A stretch of DNA of 51,722 nucleotides from Gardnerella vaginalis (lineage in GTDB: Bacteria > Actinomycetota > Actinomycetes > Actinomycetales > Bifidobacteriaceae), in contig NZ_KQ956850.1 of NCBI RefSeq assembly GCF_001546485.1, positions 111,440-163,161 on the forward strand. Reading direction: 5' to 3'. Made by a program: the position numbers and the translations under genes. The notes under the pieces are model-generated. The model was given only the letters and a program-made list of their open reading frames with translations, was not told where the DNA came from and did no database searches. Shown piece by piece: positions 35,633 through 44,556 of this stretch (its first letter is position 1; the number at the start of each line of letters is the position of its first letter).

Positions 35633-37021
35633 GTGGACGGCATTCTGTCTGTACTGCTCGATATTTTCAGACAGCCATCTGTTATAGTTGCGCTTATTTC
35701 TTTTATTGGGCTTGCAGTGCAAAGAAAGAGATTCTCGGATATTTTGCAAGGATCAATCCGTACTCTTGTCGGTTTTCTTGTTTTAGCAGCTGGTTCTGGA
35801 GTTATTACTGAAGCTTTGAACCCATTTGGCAAAATGTTCCAATACGCATTTCATGTGCAAGGCGTAGTTCCGAATAATGAAGCAATTATTGGAACTGTTT
35901 TATTGAAGTATGGCTCTGAATCTGCGCTTATTTTCTTCTTTGGAATGATTGTTAATATTATTCTTTCTATTACTTCTCGTTTTAAATTTATATATTTAAC
36001 GGGTCACGTAGCTTTCTATATGGCAAGTATGCTTGCAGTTATATTTAATGTTGCAGGATTTAGCATGTGGGAAGTTCTTTTATGGGGCGCAATTGCTCAA
36101 GGATTGTTTACAACAATTTCTCCAGCACTGGTGCAGCCGTTTATGAAAAAAGCTTCAGGCAAAGATGATGTTGCTTTAGGCCATCCTGCTGGTACTGGTG
36201 TTGCTTTAGGTGCGTTAATTGCAAAAATTACTGCTTCAAAAAAGCGTCCTTCTAAGTCAACTGAGGATATTAAATTCCCAGCAGCATTGGGATTCTTGCG
36301 TGATACAACAGTTCTTATCACGCTTTCTATGACTGTTATTTATATAGTAGTGGCACTTTTTGCTGGATCTTCGTATGTCGAAACACATTTATCTAATGGT
36401 CAAAACTCCATTGTTTTCGTTATGTTGAAGGCTGCAACTTTTGCTGCAGGTGTTTATATTATTCTTGCAGGCGTGCAGATTGTTCTTGACGAAATTGTTC
36501 CAGCTTTTAAGGGAATATCGGAAAAGCTTGTTAAAAATGCTCGTCCTGCTTTAGATGCACCAATGACTTTTGGCTTTGCTCCTAATGCTGTTCTTATTGG
36601 TTTCTTAGCTAGTTTCTTTGGCGGTTTGCTTGGAATGACGCTTATGGCGATTTTGGGAACGACAATTATTATTCCTGGAATTGTTGCGCATTTCATGGCT
36701 GGTGGTGCTGCAGGAGTATTCGGTAATGGTCAAGGTGGAATACGTGGTTGCTTGACTGCATCATTTATTAATGGTCTTTTTATTACTTTCCTTCCGTTGT
36801 TCCTTTTGCCAGTGCTTGGCGATTTGGGAAGCGCAAATTCTACATATTCTGATGCGGATTATGGCGTATTTGGCGTAATACTTGGTTACGTAAATATTGT
36901 TGGCGGCCGTACTGTTCTAATTTCTGTAGTACTTATTGCGCTAATATTGTTCTACTCTGTCTCAATATTTATGAATAAACGCGATTCTAATAATTTTGAA
37001 AAAGTTGAAGAAATAAAATAA
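35633..37021 (+). CDS. ulaA: PTS system ascorbate-type EIIC component (UlaA/SgaT family)
   Basis: 462 residues with ten or more hydrophobic segments. The start DGILSVLLDIFRQPSVIVAL, TLVGFLVLAAGSGVI, the GHPAGTGVALGALI loop and FMAGGAAGVFGNGQGG are typical of the UlaA membrane permease that takes up L-ascorbate (or a related acid) with phosphorylation. Family members need EIIA and EIIB partners; neither is encoded next to it here. GTG 35633 has AAGGAG with 6-nt spacing. A GntR/UTRA regulator follows and probably controls it. Confidence 0.87.
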   Translation: MDGILSVLLDIFRQPSVIVALISFIGLAVQRKRFSDILQGSIRTLVGFLVLAAGSGVITEALNPFGKMFQYAFHVQGVVPNNEAIIGTVLLKYGSESALIFFFGMIVNIILSITSRFKFIYLTGHVAFYMASMLAVIFNVAGFSMWEVLLWGAIAQGLFTTISPALVQPFMKKASGKDDVALGHPAGTGVALGALIAKITASKKRPSKSTEDIKFPAALGFLRDTTVLITLSMTVIYIVVALFAGSSYVETHLSNGQNSIVFVMLKAATFAAGVYIILAGVQIVLDEIVPAFKGISEKLVKNARPALDAPMTFGFAPNAVLIGFLASFFGGLLGMTLMAILGTTIIIPGIVAHFMAGGAAGVFGNGQGGIRGCLTASFINGLFITFLPLFLLPVLGDLGSANSTYSDADYGVFGVILGYVNIVGGRTVLISVVLIALILFYSVSIFMNKRDSNNFEKVEEIK

Positions 37022-37052
37022 GTAAGGAAAATAAAAACACAACTAAATAATT

Positions 37053-37060
37053 GTGTAGAC
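37053..37060. promoter_or_regulatory. Possible GntR/HutC-type operator
   Basis: GTGTAGAC fits the GT-N-TA-N-AC pattern reported for HutC-subfamily regulators and lies between ulaA and the GntR gene. One short match can be chance. Confidence 0.25.
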
Positions 37061-37099
37061 ATATAAAAATTAAAAATTTTTTACTCATTTCTTATTTAT

Positions 37100-37203
37100 T
37101 TGTACATTTTATTGTATGACTGGTAGGATAACAGAGTTATTAGTTTTGCATGAGCCGTTGTTACTACGCTGTGTTTTACACAAACTAGTATCAACGGCTT
37201 TTC
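37100..37203 (+). promoter_or_regulatory. Candidate promoter and leader hairpin before the GntR gene
   Basis: A possible promoter (TTGTAC 37100-37105, 18-bp spacer, TAGGAT 37124-37129) would start a leader holding a long imperfect hairpin: 37153-37160 pairs with 37192-37199, TACTA pairs with TAGTA inside, and GTGT with ACAC at the tip. It ends in a short T run. It may be the terminator of ulaA or a leader attenuator of the regulator gene. Confidence 0.45.
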
Positions 37204-37233
37204 ATGTTATCGTTTAGCTAGGGGAGAGTGATA

Positions 37234-37962
37234 ATGGTCGAAGGTGTTCCTAAATACATTGCTGTGCGAGATAATCTTCGCGCTCGCATTGATTCTATGG
37301 AAGCAAACGAACAATTGCCTCCCGAAATTGAATTGTGCAAGCAGTACAACGTTAGTCGCATTACGTTGAGGCATGCTGTAGACACACTTATTGCAGAAGG
37401 CTTGTTAGTGCGTGAGCAGGGTAGAGGAACATTCCGTGCGCCTGAAATTATTAATAGTCGTAATAAAGTGTTTATTTCGGATCGTGCGCAAGGTTTTTAC
37501 GAGCAAAGGTATTCAAGCGACTCTGTTATTACAATAAAAGTTTTAGAAAATGATGTTGTTCATGATGAAGATGCTGCTGCGCAATTAGGCTTAAAGCCAA
37601 CGGATGAGCTTATTTGCCTAAAGCGTTTACGATATGTAGACGGTGTGCTTTCACGCTACAGCGTTCTGTATTTACCTGCTTCGCGTTTTCCAAAGGTGTT
37701 GACTCATGATTTTTCAGAGGAATCTTTATCTGATTTCTTGAATAAAGCATATGCTGTTGAGCTTGTTGAAAGCGAAGTGTCAGTTTATGTTGAAAAACTG
37801 TGTGGCAGACTTGCTATAATACTTAATCTTGAAGATGGCACTCCTGCAATTGCAGCTAAATCAACAGTAAAAGATAAGTTTGGTGCGATTATTGCTTTTG
37901 GTGCTGCTATATATACGCCAAATTCTGGTGAGATTACTTTCCATTTGCACGGTAACGATTAA
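37234..37962 (+). CDS. GntR-family regulator with UTRA domain (HutC subfamily)
   Basis: About 242 residues. The N-terminal winged helix is typical GntR (RDNLRARIDSM, LPPEIELCKQYNVSRITLRH, LIAEGLLVREQGRGTFR). The C-terminal half (from about residue 85) is a UTRA ligand domain (AAQLGLKPTDELICLKRLRY, SRYSVLYLPASRFP). UTRA regulators sense small acids or sugar phosphates and usually repress nearby transport genes, here probably ulaA. ATG 37234 is preferred over GTG 37228 because GGGGAG at 37221-37226 has 7-nt spacing. Confidence 0.92.
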   Translation: MVEGVPKYIAVRDNLRARIDSMEANEQLPPEIELCKQYNVSRITLRHAVDTLIAEGLLVREQGRGTFRAPEIINSRNKVFISDRAQGFYEQRYSSDSVITIKVLENDVVHDEDAAAQLGLKPTDELICLKRLRYVDGVLSRYSVLYLPASRFPKVLTHDFSEESLSDFLNKAYAVELVESEVSVYVEKLCGRLAIILNLEDGTPAIAAKSTVKDKFGAIIAFGAAIYTPNSGEITFHLHGND

Positions 37963-38048
37963 TGAATAATTATTAATATTTAGCAAGTAATAATAATTAA
38001 TTTACAATCTGCGCAAGTTGTGCATGATTTGTAGTACTTATTTGTAAT

Positions 38049-38078
38049 ATAGCGTAGCTTCTTGCTGCGCTATTTTTT
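38049..38078 (+). terminator. Intrinsic terminator after the GntR gene
   Basis: 10-bp stem (38049-38058 with 38064-38073, including a G-T pair), a 5-nt loop and a T run. Confidence 0.82.
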
Positions 38079-38130
38079 CTTACGCTATATTTTGCGGGTT
38101 TGCGTTTTGTTTTCTTGCAAATTTGGTTTT

Positions 38131-38169
38131 ACAAAACAAAAAAGTCTTGCTGATTTCTCAGCAAGACTT
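38131..38169 (-). terminator. Intrinsic terminator of tRNA-Leu
   Basis: A perfect 12-bp stem (38142-38153 with 38158-38169), 4-nt loop and a long T run on the minus strand, right after the tRNA 3' end. Confidence 0.9.
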
Positions 38170-38174
38170 GTTCG

Positions 38175-38261
38175 TGTCCGGAGCGGGACTTGAACCCGCA
38201 CGCCTGTACAAATAGGCACTAGCACCTCAAGCTAGCGCGTCTACCATTCCGCCACCCGGAC
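38175..38261 (-). tRNA. tRNA-Leu (anticodon GAG)
   Basis: An 87-nt class II tRNA with a long variable arm. Acceptor stem GTCCGGG with TCCGGAC, anticodon stem CTAGC/GCTAG around TTGAGGT (anticodon GAG at 38226-38228), and T loop GTTCAAGTC. CCA is not encoded. Confidence 0.96.
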
Positions 38262-38372
38262 AGGTGCTTTAGGCAACAGATAAGACTATAACACCTTTTC
38301 GCGCTCTTTGCTTCGGCGTGTTGAAAAAATTATCGTTTTTTGGCGATATTTATGTGCTAATGGTTCGTTTCT

Positions 38373-40388
38373 TCATATTACGTTGTTGTGAACTTTAAAA
38401 TTTCCTTTGCTATCCGGTTGAAAATCAACGATATGTACTGTTTTTTGCTCTATATTGCCTTCAATATCAGCAAAAGAATGTTGTGGTAATTGTGTAGTGT
38501 CATGATTTGGATAATCTTGTCTGAAGAACGATCCCCGTGATTCATGGCGAGATAATGAAGCTTGTAATACAACTTGTGCTAGTGTCACCATATGTTGAAT
38601 TTCCCATATTGCGATAAGTTCTTGATTAAAAACTAAGTTTTTGCTGTGAGGATGTAGTACATGCATACGGGGAATAATTGAAGTTTGTATACTGCGTAGT
38701 GCATTAACAATCGATTGTTTATTACAGGATATTGCGACTGCATCTTCCATAATTTGCCCTAACAATGTAAATAAGGCATATGGATTATCATCGTCTTTGA
38801 GTGGTGTTGCAGTATGACTGTTGCTAGTATCAGTCGTACCATTATTCACCTGTGCTAACATGTTCGGTTCTATAAATTGATGTATTTCACTCTTGCGTTG
38901 TTGATACAAATGCTCTAGCACAGCATTGTTATTCGTGTTTGTGGTATTACCGCTATTGTGATTATTAATATCCATCAAAGCTTTAATCATGCTGATCCCT
39001 GCACGTTTTCCGAAAAGACAGGCATCAAGTAATGAATTTCCTCCTAAGCGATTGGCTCCGTGTACGCCGACGCATGAGCATTCTCCAGCAGCATATAATC
39101 CATGAACAATATGTTGAGTGTTATGATGCCACTGGTACACTTCTCCGTTGAGTGTGATAGGTATGCCCCCCATAGTGTAATGAGCAGTGGGTCGAATAGG
39201 AATAAAATCATGAGTTGGGTCAAGATGAGCATATTGTTCAATGGTTTCTACAACTTGTGGCAAAACTTCGTGCATATGCCTGTTACTGATATGTGTCATA
39301 TCAAGCCATACGCAATCATGCAATGAATCTTGTTGTTGTGTATTCGTTGGATCGGGTACACCTCGATTTTCACGAATTTCTTGCGCTATTGCACGCGATA
39401 CAATATCTCGAGGTGCTAAGTCTGCATGCATTGCATCATAATTTTTCATAAATGCAACACCCTGTGCATTTCTTAATACACCGCCTTCAGAGCGTGCAGC
39501 CTCCGACAGCAATATGCCTGTGTGTGCAAGACCTGTCGGATGGAATTGTATAAACTCACAATCTTCAAGTTGTAATCCTGCTTTTAACGCTAACGTCATG
39601 CCATCGCCTGTTAAATCCCATGAATTGGATGTAGTAGCGAAAAGTCTTCCTGCTCCACCTGTAGCAATGAGAACTGTGCGAGTGCACATTTTGCGTAATT
39701 TGCCTGTAGTGAGATCAAAAGCGAGTATGCCTTCAATTGTTTGATCAGCATGATTGATGGCAATATCTGTTATATAACAATCTTCAGCAAACGTAATGTG
39801 TTCAGCAACGCATTGTTGCCACAAACTGTATAAAATTTGATGCCCTATGCGATCTGCAGCAAAAGCTGCTCGTGGAACCGGTTGTTTGCCAAAATGCGCA
39901 GTATGCCCGCCAAAACGACGCTGGTTAATATGCCCATCTTGTGTGCGAGAAAACGCGACACCATTATGTTCAAGTTCAATAATCGTTTGTGGTGCTTCTT
40001 TTGCAAGAAGTTTAGCCGCATCTTGGTCGCTTAGCCAATCTCCTCCGTGAACAGTGTCATAGTAATGCCACTGCCAAGTGTCATTTTCAATATTACCTAA
40101 ACTTGCAGCGATACCACCTTCTGCAGAACCTGTATGTGATCGCAATGCAGGTATTTTAGAAATTACTAAAAGTGATGGTGTCTTGCCATGCTTCTTCATT
40201 TCCAAATATTCAGTAGAATGGACTAATCCTAGTGCTGCTGAAAGCCCTGCAGCTCCTGCGCCGATAATAATTGCATCATAATATTCATTTCTTGTTGTTG
40301 AATTTTGAAGAATGTTTTTTTCTGGCGATGGGGCGTTTAATGATGGAGGAGTGTTCTTTTGTGTAGACTCGTTAATTTCTGATTGCAT
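38373..40388 (-). CDS. FAD-dependent succinate dehydrogenase/fumarate reductase flavoprotein-like
   Basis: 671 residues. The FAD motif IIIGAGAAGLSAALGL begins at about residue 40. The flavin-attachment and substrate motifs are of SdhA/FrdA type: SHTGSAEGGIAASLGN, QRRFGGHTAHFGKQPVPRAAFAADRIGH, FIQFHPTGLAHTGILLSEAARSE, APRDIVSRAIAQEIRENRG and RPTAHYTMGG. These match actinobacterial SdhA better than L-aspartate oxidase. No iron-sulfur or membrane-anchor subunit is adjacent, so the electron partner is unknown. It lies 40 bp after dprA on the same strand. The C-terminus is long and polar with an Asn-rich insert (near NNHNSGNTTNTNNN). Fumarate reductase activity is likely, but NadB-like use cannot be excluded. 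Confidence 0.82.
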   Translation of the reverse strand: MQSEINESTQKNTPPSLNAPSPEKNILQNSTTRNEYYDAIIIGAGAAGLSAALGLVHSTEYLEMKKHGKTPSLLVISKIPALRSHTGSAEGGIAASLGNIENDTWQWHYYDTVHGGDWLSDQDAAKLLAKEAPQTIIELEHNGVAFSRTQDGHINQRRFGGHTAHFGKQPVPRAAFAADRIGHQILYSLWQQCVAEHITFAEDCYITDIAINHADQTIEGILAFDLTTGKLRKMCTRTVLIATGGAGRLFATTSNSWDLTGDGMTLALKAGLQLEDCEFIQFHPTGLAHTGILLSEAARSEGGVLRNAQGVAFMKNYDAMHADLAPRDIVSRAIAQEIRENRGVPDPTNTQQQDSLHDCVWLDMTHISNRHMHEVLPQVVETIEQYAHLDPTHDFIPIRPTAHYTMGGIPITLNGEVYQWHHNTQHIVHGLYAAGECSCVGVHGANRLGGNSLLDACLFGKRAGISMIKALMDINNHNSGNTTNTNNNAVLEHLYQQRKSEIHQFIEPNMLAQVNNGTTDTSNSHTATPLKDDDNPYALFTLLGQIMEDAVAISCNKQSIVNALRSIQTSIIPRMHVLHPHSKNLVFNQELIAIWEIQHMVTLAQVVLQASLSRHESRGSFFRQDYPNHDTTQLPQHSFADIEGNIEQKTVHIVDFQPDSKGNFKVHNNVI

Positions 40389-40428
40389 ACTTTTATTTTC
40401 TCATAACTATTATTTTGTGCTACGAGTG

Positions 40429-42048
40429 TTATATGACTTTTTGCTGTGCGAGCACTATATTTTCACCTTGATAAGCAATCGTTCCTCCTAATTCTAACAG
40501 TGCAATAGATCCAGATACCTCTGCAATAGATGGAATAATTTTGGGTTCTTTAGTTGCATATGATGATGCGATAATGGTGTAAATGTTGTCGATATTTGTA
40601 GGTTTACGTTTGCGTTTACAAGTGGAAATTGCTTCAAGAATCTGCTGTTGCAATGCATCACAATCGGAAGGCATGATGAAAGTTGATACTATTTGTTGTT
40701 GTGTATGAGTGGTGCTATTTTTCTGCAGTTGATTCATATTGTTATTAGACGTATTATTCGTTTGATATTGAGATGATGTATAAGCTACATAATGGTGAGA
40801 TTGTGGGAATAATATATTAATGTCTTGTTGTGAGCACACCATTATTGCTTGAGAATCATGAATAAGTTTATTGCACCCAGCGTGATGAGGATGCGTAATG
40901 TCACCAGGAATTGCGTACAATTCACGGTTTAAATCTGTTGCCCAACTAGCGGTATTTAAAGCTCCGGATTGTAATCGTGCTTGAGCTACTAAAATTTTTG
41001 AAGATAATGCTGCAATAATACGGTTGCGTAGTAGAAAACGATGTCCTACGGGGGTAGTGTCAGGGCATAGTTCACTAATACAAGCGCCGTTATTGGCGAT
41101 AATTTGTTGAAAGAGCTGCGTGTTGCTTTGTGGTCCCATATGATTTAATCCCCCTGCAAAAACTGCAATAGTTTTGCCGATAGGTTTATTTGTTGCTGCG
41201 CATTGAAAAGCTGCAAGTGCACCCCAATGTGCTGCTGCATCAATGCCGTACGCGCCTCCAGAGACAACAGTATGACCTTTTGCAGCACAATCGTATGCAA
41301 ACTGATAAGCGAGTTCTCTACCATAATCAGTGCAAGATCGAGAGCCAACAATAGCGAGAGGGTTATGACATTGAGTAAGAGCTTGTGGGTCTCCCATACC
41401 CCATAAGCATAGTGGTGGTGCAAAATGGCTATGTAATGCTATATCTTGCAATTGTTTTGGCCAGTATTTACTGTTGGGTGCAATAATCCATTGTTTTCCG
41501 CCAGAAGTGAACCATTGGCATAGTGATTCATTATTCCACGTTGGTAAATGCAATAAGCGAACGCACCATTTTGAAATAGAATTATGTAATACTCCTAAAG
41601 ATTTAGACACATTATCGTTGTGATATCCCCATGCTGTTAGTCCCTTGTTAAAATAATTTTCTAAAATTGAAAGATCTTTATGTTTCTTTATGAAACTTAC
41701 CATTGTAGATACTAATTCTTGATTTTTGTTACGCTTTCTAGAGTTAAAAGTTTTAGAATTAGTATCGTTTTCTTGAGCTGCTACTTCACTAATAATTGGA
41801 AGTTGCATTTGCTGTGCTGAGTCTGTTAATTGTTGTTCTGTATAATTTTTTACCATTGTTCTCAATACTGCAACAATTTCTTTAGCACTTTGAGACCCTA
41901 ATAGTAGTGTGTACATAATTGCATCTGCGCCTTCAAGACAGAATGTAAGTATTGCACGAGATATTGTTTCTTCATCTGGTGCAAGATTGCTCAATGTGTT
42001 AATAGTGTTAATAGTGTTGTTTGTGTTGTTTATATTGTTTATATTCAT
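40429..42048 (-). CDS. dprA: DNA processing protein DprA/Smf
   Basis: 539 residues, longer than the usual 300-400. The central Rossmann-like domain is clear: AIVGSRSCTDYGRELAYQFA, HTVVSGGAYGIDAAAHWGAL, VFAGGLNHMGP, LLRNRIIAALSSKILVAQA, SGALNTASWA and LYAIPGDITHPHHAGCN. DprA loads RecA on incoming single-stranded DNA in transformation. The extra length is a tandem Asn/Ile/Thr N-terminus, a lysine-rich insert and a Gln/Asn-rich linker before a C-terminal winged-helix region. The start overlaps the comM stop by 4 bp (ATGA), so the two are translationally coupled. Confidence 0.92.
   Translation of the reverse strand: MNINNINNTNNTINTINTLSNLAPDEETISRAILTFCLEGADAIMYTLLLGSQSAKEIVAVLRTMVKNYTEQQLTDSAQQMQLPIISEVAAQENDTNSKTFNSRKRNKNQELVSTMVSFIKKHKDLSILENYFNKGLTAWGYHNDNVSKSLGVLHNSISKWCVRLLHLPTWNNESLCQWFTSGGKQWIIAPNSKYWPKQLQDIALHSHFAPPLCLWGMGDPQALTQCHNPLAIVGSRSCTDYGRELAYQFAYDCAAKGHTVVSGGAYGIDAAAHWGALAAFQCAATNKPIGKTIAVFAGGLNHMGPQSNTQLFQQIIANNGACISELCPDTTPVGHRFLLRNRIIAALSSKILVAQARLQSGALNTASWATDLNRELYAIPGDITHPHHAGCNKLIHDSQAIMVCSQQDINILFPQSHHYVAYTSSQYQTNNTSNNNMNQLQKNSTTHTQQQIVSTFIMPSDCDALQQQILEAISTCKRKRKPTNIDNIYTIIASSYATKEPKIIPSIAEVSGSIALLELGGTIAYQGENIVLAQQKVI
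41995..42045 (-). repeat. 9-bp tandem repeats in the first codons of dprA
   Basis: Read on the minus strand, five 9-bp units follow the start codon: AATATAAAC twice, AACACAAAC, then AACACTATT twice. They encode Asn-Ile-Asn and Asn-Thr-Ile blocks. Slippage would change length but not frame. Confidence 0.8.
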
Positions 42049-43688
42049 ATTCTTGTCCTTAAACTAATAGCTTGAGCAATATCTGTCATATTGGGAGAAG
42101 TGTGTCCATAAAGATCGGCGAGTGTCCAGGCAAGGCGTAATGCGCGATCAGCTCCGCGCAAGCTTAATTGATGCTTTTCTAATGCTTGATTAATAAGTCC
42201 TACTGCTTGCTGCGATGTGTATTTGCGCAGCCATGTTCCTGAAGCTTGTGCATTGCAATCCCACCCTTGTTTTGCAAAACGATCGCGCGCAATTTGACGT
42301 GCCACTATTACGTTATGTCGCATCATGTTACTTGTAAGAGATGTGCCTGAACTTGTATTCTGAGCGTTATTTTGCCGCAGATTCGGCATAATAATGCGCT
42401 CTACAGGGGGCACATCCATTTGAATATCGATTCTGTCAAGAATAGGACCAGATAATCTAGAAAAATATCGCGTTCGTTCACGCTCTTTACAAGTGCAGCG
42501 TTCGCCGTTTCCATACGCGTATCCGCATGGACAAGGATTTGCAGCAATAACAAGTTGGAATTTAGCAGGATATAAAGTAGTTCCCTTTGAGCGTGAAATG
42601 GCAATATATCCAGATTCCAATGGTTCTCTTAATGTTTGTAGTACTCTTGGAGAAAATTCTGGTGCTTCATCCATGAAGAGTACTCCGCAATGTGCGCGAG
42701 TAATAATTCCTGGCTTTGCAACTCCTGTGCCTCCTCCAATAAGTGAGGCAGCAGAAGCAGTATGGTGTGGTGCTTCAAACGGTGGTATGTCACTAATTCC
42801 ATAGTAAGGAAGTGTGCCACAAAGTGAACGGATTGATGCAACTTCAAGCTGCTCTTGTTCATTTAGAGGACACATAATACTTGGTAAGCGAGAAGCAAGC
42901 ATAGTTTTTCCAGAGCCAGGAGGGCCAATCATCATCACATGATGTCCTCCAGCAGCAGCAACCTGTAGAGCCCACTTAGTGTGCTCTTGCCCAATAACTT
43001 CAGCCATGTCGCCAATCTCATATTTTGAATCAACTTGTAGAGGAGACACGTTTTCTTCACGCATTGATAGCGTTGTGCAATTTTCGTTCTTATCGTTACT
43101 GTTGTTGTGTTCGCGAATTTGCATATGCTGGTAAGCGGGATCTTCTTCAATAAGTTTGAGTGATTCTTCCCGCAATGTGCCATGTAGCTGTGTTATCAGG
43201 TCAAGAATATGGTGGATGCCGATAGTTTCGATTCCTTCTACGAGCTGTGCTTCTGCCAGATTTTCTTGAGGTATAATTATGCGTTTGAACTTCATCTTTT
43301 TCGCGTATAGCGCAATAGGCAGCATTCCTTGAATTGGTAATACTGTGCCATCAAGGTTTAGTTCACCTAAAATAACTGTGTTTTCCAACTCCGGGAGTGG
43401 AATGTATTTTTCTGCACTTAAAATACTCGCTGCAATAGCAAGATCATAAGATGCTCCACTTTTAGGCATTGAAGCAGGGGATAAGTTTACTGTTACCCTT
43501 CCTTCTGGCCATTTGCAATGCAGTGCAAAATGTGCTGATTTAACGCGCTCTCTAGCCTCACTTAATGAAGTGTCTGGTAGTCCGACAATAGAAAAGTTTG
43601 GCATATTCCCGGATATAAATGCTTGCAGTTGAATAGTAAAAGCTTTAAGACCAATAAGTCCGATTGATGTTGCATTTCCAATATGCAT
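42045..43688 (-). CDS. comM: ComM/YifB family Mg-chelatase-like AAA+ ATPase
   Basis: 547 residues. The N-terminal Lon-protease-like domain (GLPDTSLSEARERVKSA, VNLSPASMPKSGASYDLAIA) is followed by AAA+ motifs: Walker A IGPPGSGKTMLASRLP, Walker B VLFMDEAPEF, and a Cys motif CPCGYAYGNGERCTC. The C-terminal Mg-chelatase domain has SLRGADRALRLAWTLADL. ComM is a helicase that promotes branch migration during natural transformation. It lies between yraN and dprA with 1-bp and 4-bp overlaps, a DNA-uptake operon. Confidence 0.95.
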   Translation of the reverse strand: MHIGNATSIGLIGLKAFTIQLQAFISGNMPNFSIVGLPDTSLSEARERVKSAHFALHCKWPEGRVTVNLSPASMPKSGASYDLAIAASILSAEKYIPLPELENTVILGELNLDGTVLPIQGMLPIALYAKKMKFKRIIIPQENLAEAQLVEGIETIGIHHILDLITQLHGTLREESLKLIEEDPAYQHMQIREHNNSNDKNENCTTLSMREENVSPLQVDSKYEIGDMAEVIGQEHTKWALQVAAAGGHHVMMIGPPGSGKTMLASRLPSIMCPLNEQEQLEVASIRSLCGTLPYYGISDIPPFEAPHHTASAASLIGGGTGVAKPGIITRAHCGVLFMDEAPEFSPRVLQTLREPLESGYIAISRSKGTTLYPAKFQLVIAANPCPCGYAYGNGERCTCKERERTRYFSRLSGPILDRIDIQMDVPPVERIIMPNLRQNNAQNTSSGTSLTSNMMRHNVIVARQIARDRFAKQGWDCNAQASGTWLRKYTSQQAVGLINQALEKHQLSLRGADRALRLAWTLADLYGHTSPNMTDIAQAISLRTRI

Positions 43689-44236
43689 TAGAATGCTCCT
43701 TGAACATGTGTGAATTGAATTGATGAATTATCTTCAATTTCTTCCAAAGCTTGCAATTCATATGCAGAATCTGGGTAAGTGTATTTGTTAATAACAAGAA
43801 TTGATACAGCGTCAAATTGAATACGGTAGTGAGGTATGTCACTTCCGAATTCTTCTAGCCACTTCATTCCTGTTGTGCGTAATTTGCTACGTTTTTCTTG
43901 AGTAATTGCTTCAAGTGGAGTGCCGCAACGTATACTTCTTCGAGTTTTTACTTCCACAAATGCCAATTTTTGTTCTGGAGTAATCATCACTAAATCTAGC
44001 TCTCCATTGCGGCAATGCCAGTTTCGGTCAATAACGTGCCACCCTTTTTGCATAAGTCGCAAAGCGGCGTATGTCTCTCCAAGTCTTCCCAACTCTTTAC
44101 TTTCAAGAGAATCATCTTGAAGTTCGTCAGACACTTGTTCAAGTTTTTCTTGCAAAAATACTTGAGCAGTTTCAGCGTTGTCAATCTCGTCAAACGAGAT
44201 AATTTCATCGTCAATAATATGTTTTTGTGTAATCAT
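43688..44236 (-). CDS. yraN: YraN/UPF0102 family endonuclease-like protein
   Basis: About 182 residues if started at ATG 44236. The family core, from GRLGETYAALRLMQKGWHV, includes NWHCRNGELDLV and FVEVKTRRS, the metal-binding pattern of Holliday-junction-resolvase-like nucleases. The family is usually about 120 residues; here an acidic extension of about 55 residues precedes the core. No ribosome site is seen before 44236, and an upstream TTG at 44374 is also open, so the start is uncertain. It overlaps comM by 1 bp. Confidence 0.85.
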   Translation of the reverse strand: MITQKHIIDDEIISFDEIDNAETAQVFLQEKLEQVSDELQDDSLESKELGRLGETYAALRLMQKGWHVIDRNWHCRNGELDLVMITPEQKLAFVEVKTRRSIRCGTPLEAITQEKRSKLRTTGMKWLEEFGSDIPHYRIQFDAVSILVINKYTYPDSAYELQALEEIEDNSSIQFTHVQGAF

Positions 44237-44556
44237 GCTGCTATTTTCTGTGCTTATTGAGCAGTAATCCAGATTTTTTGAGCATTGTGGATAAAAGCTA
44301 TATACGGCGTGTTGTATTAGAAATTCACTATATTTTCTGTATTTTTCTAAAACAAATTTCGCTATTTTTTGCAAACTGTTAATTCGTTATAGCTAATTTT
44401 GATAACCGCAGGTATGTACGAATGAACCATAGTGGCATATTGTCGTTATCACTTAAATAAATATGTAAACAGAAAACGGAAAAGTAAGCGGATGCGCAAA
44501 GTAAGCTGAAGCAAACTAATCTACTGTTTAAAAAGTCGCTAAACTGGAGGGGTATT
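44237..44556. other. Intergenic region between yraN and metY
   Basis: An AT-rich gap of 320 bp between divergent genes that must hold both promoters. No clear promoter pair, riboswitch or hairpin was recognised. The only firm element is GGAGGG at about 44546, the metY ribosome site. Confidence 0.5.

Noticed and set aside
37116-37217. A 33-codon Leu-rich frame overlapping the hairpin before the GntR gene, resembling a leader peptide
   Set aside because: No ribosome binding site precedes it and the downstream genes have no link to leucine.
38373-40388. Assignment as L-aspartate oxidase (NadB)
   Set aside because: The RRFGGHT and AADRIGH segments match actinobacterial SdhA more closely, and no nadA or nadC is adjacent.
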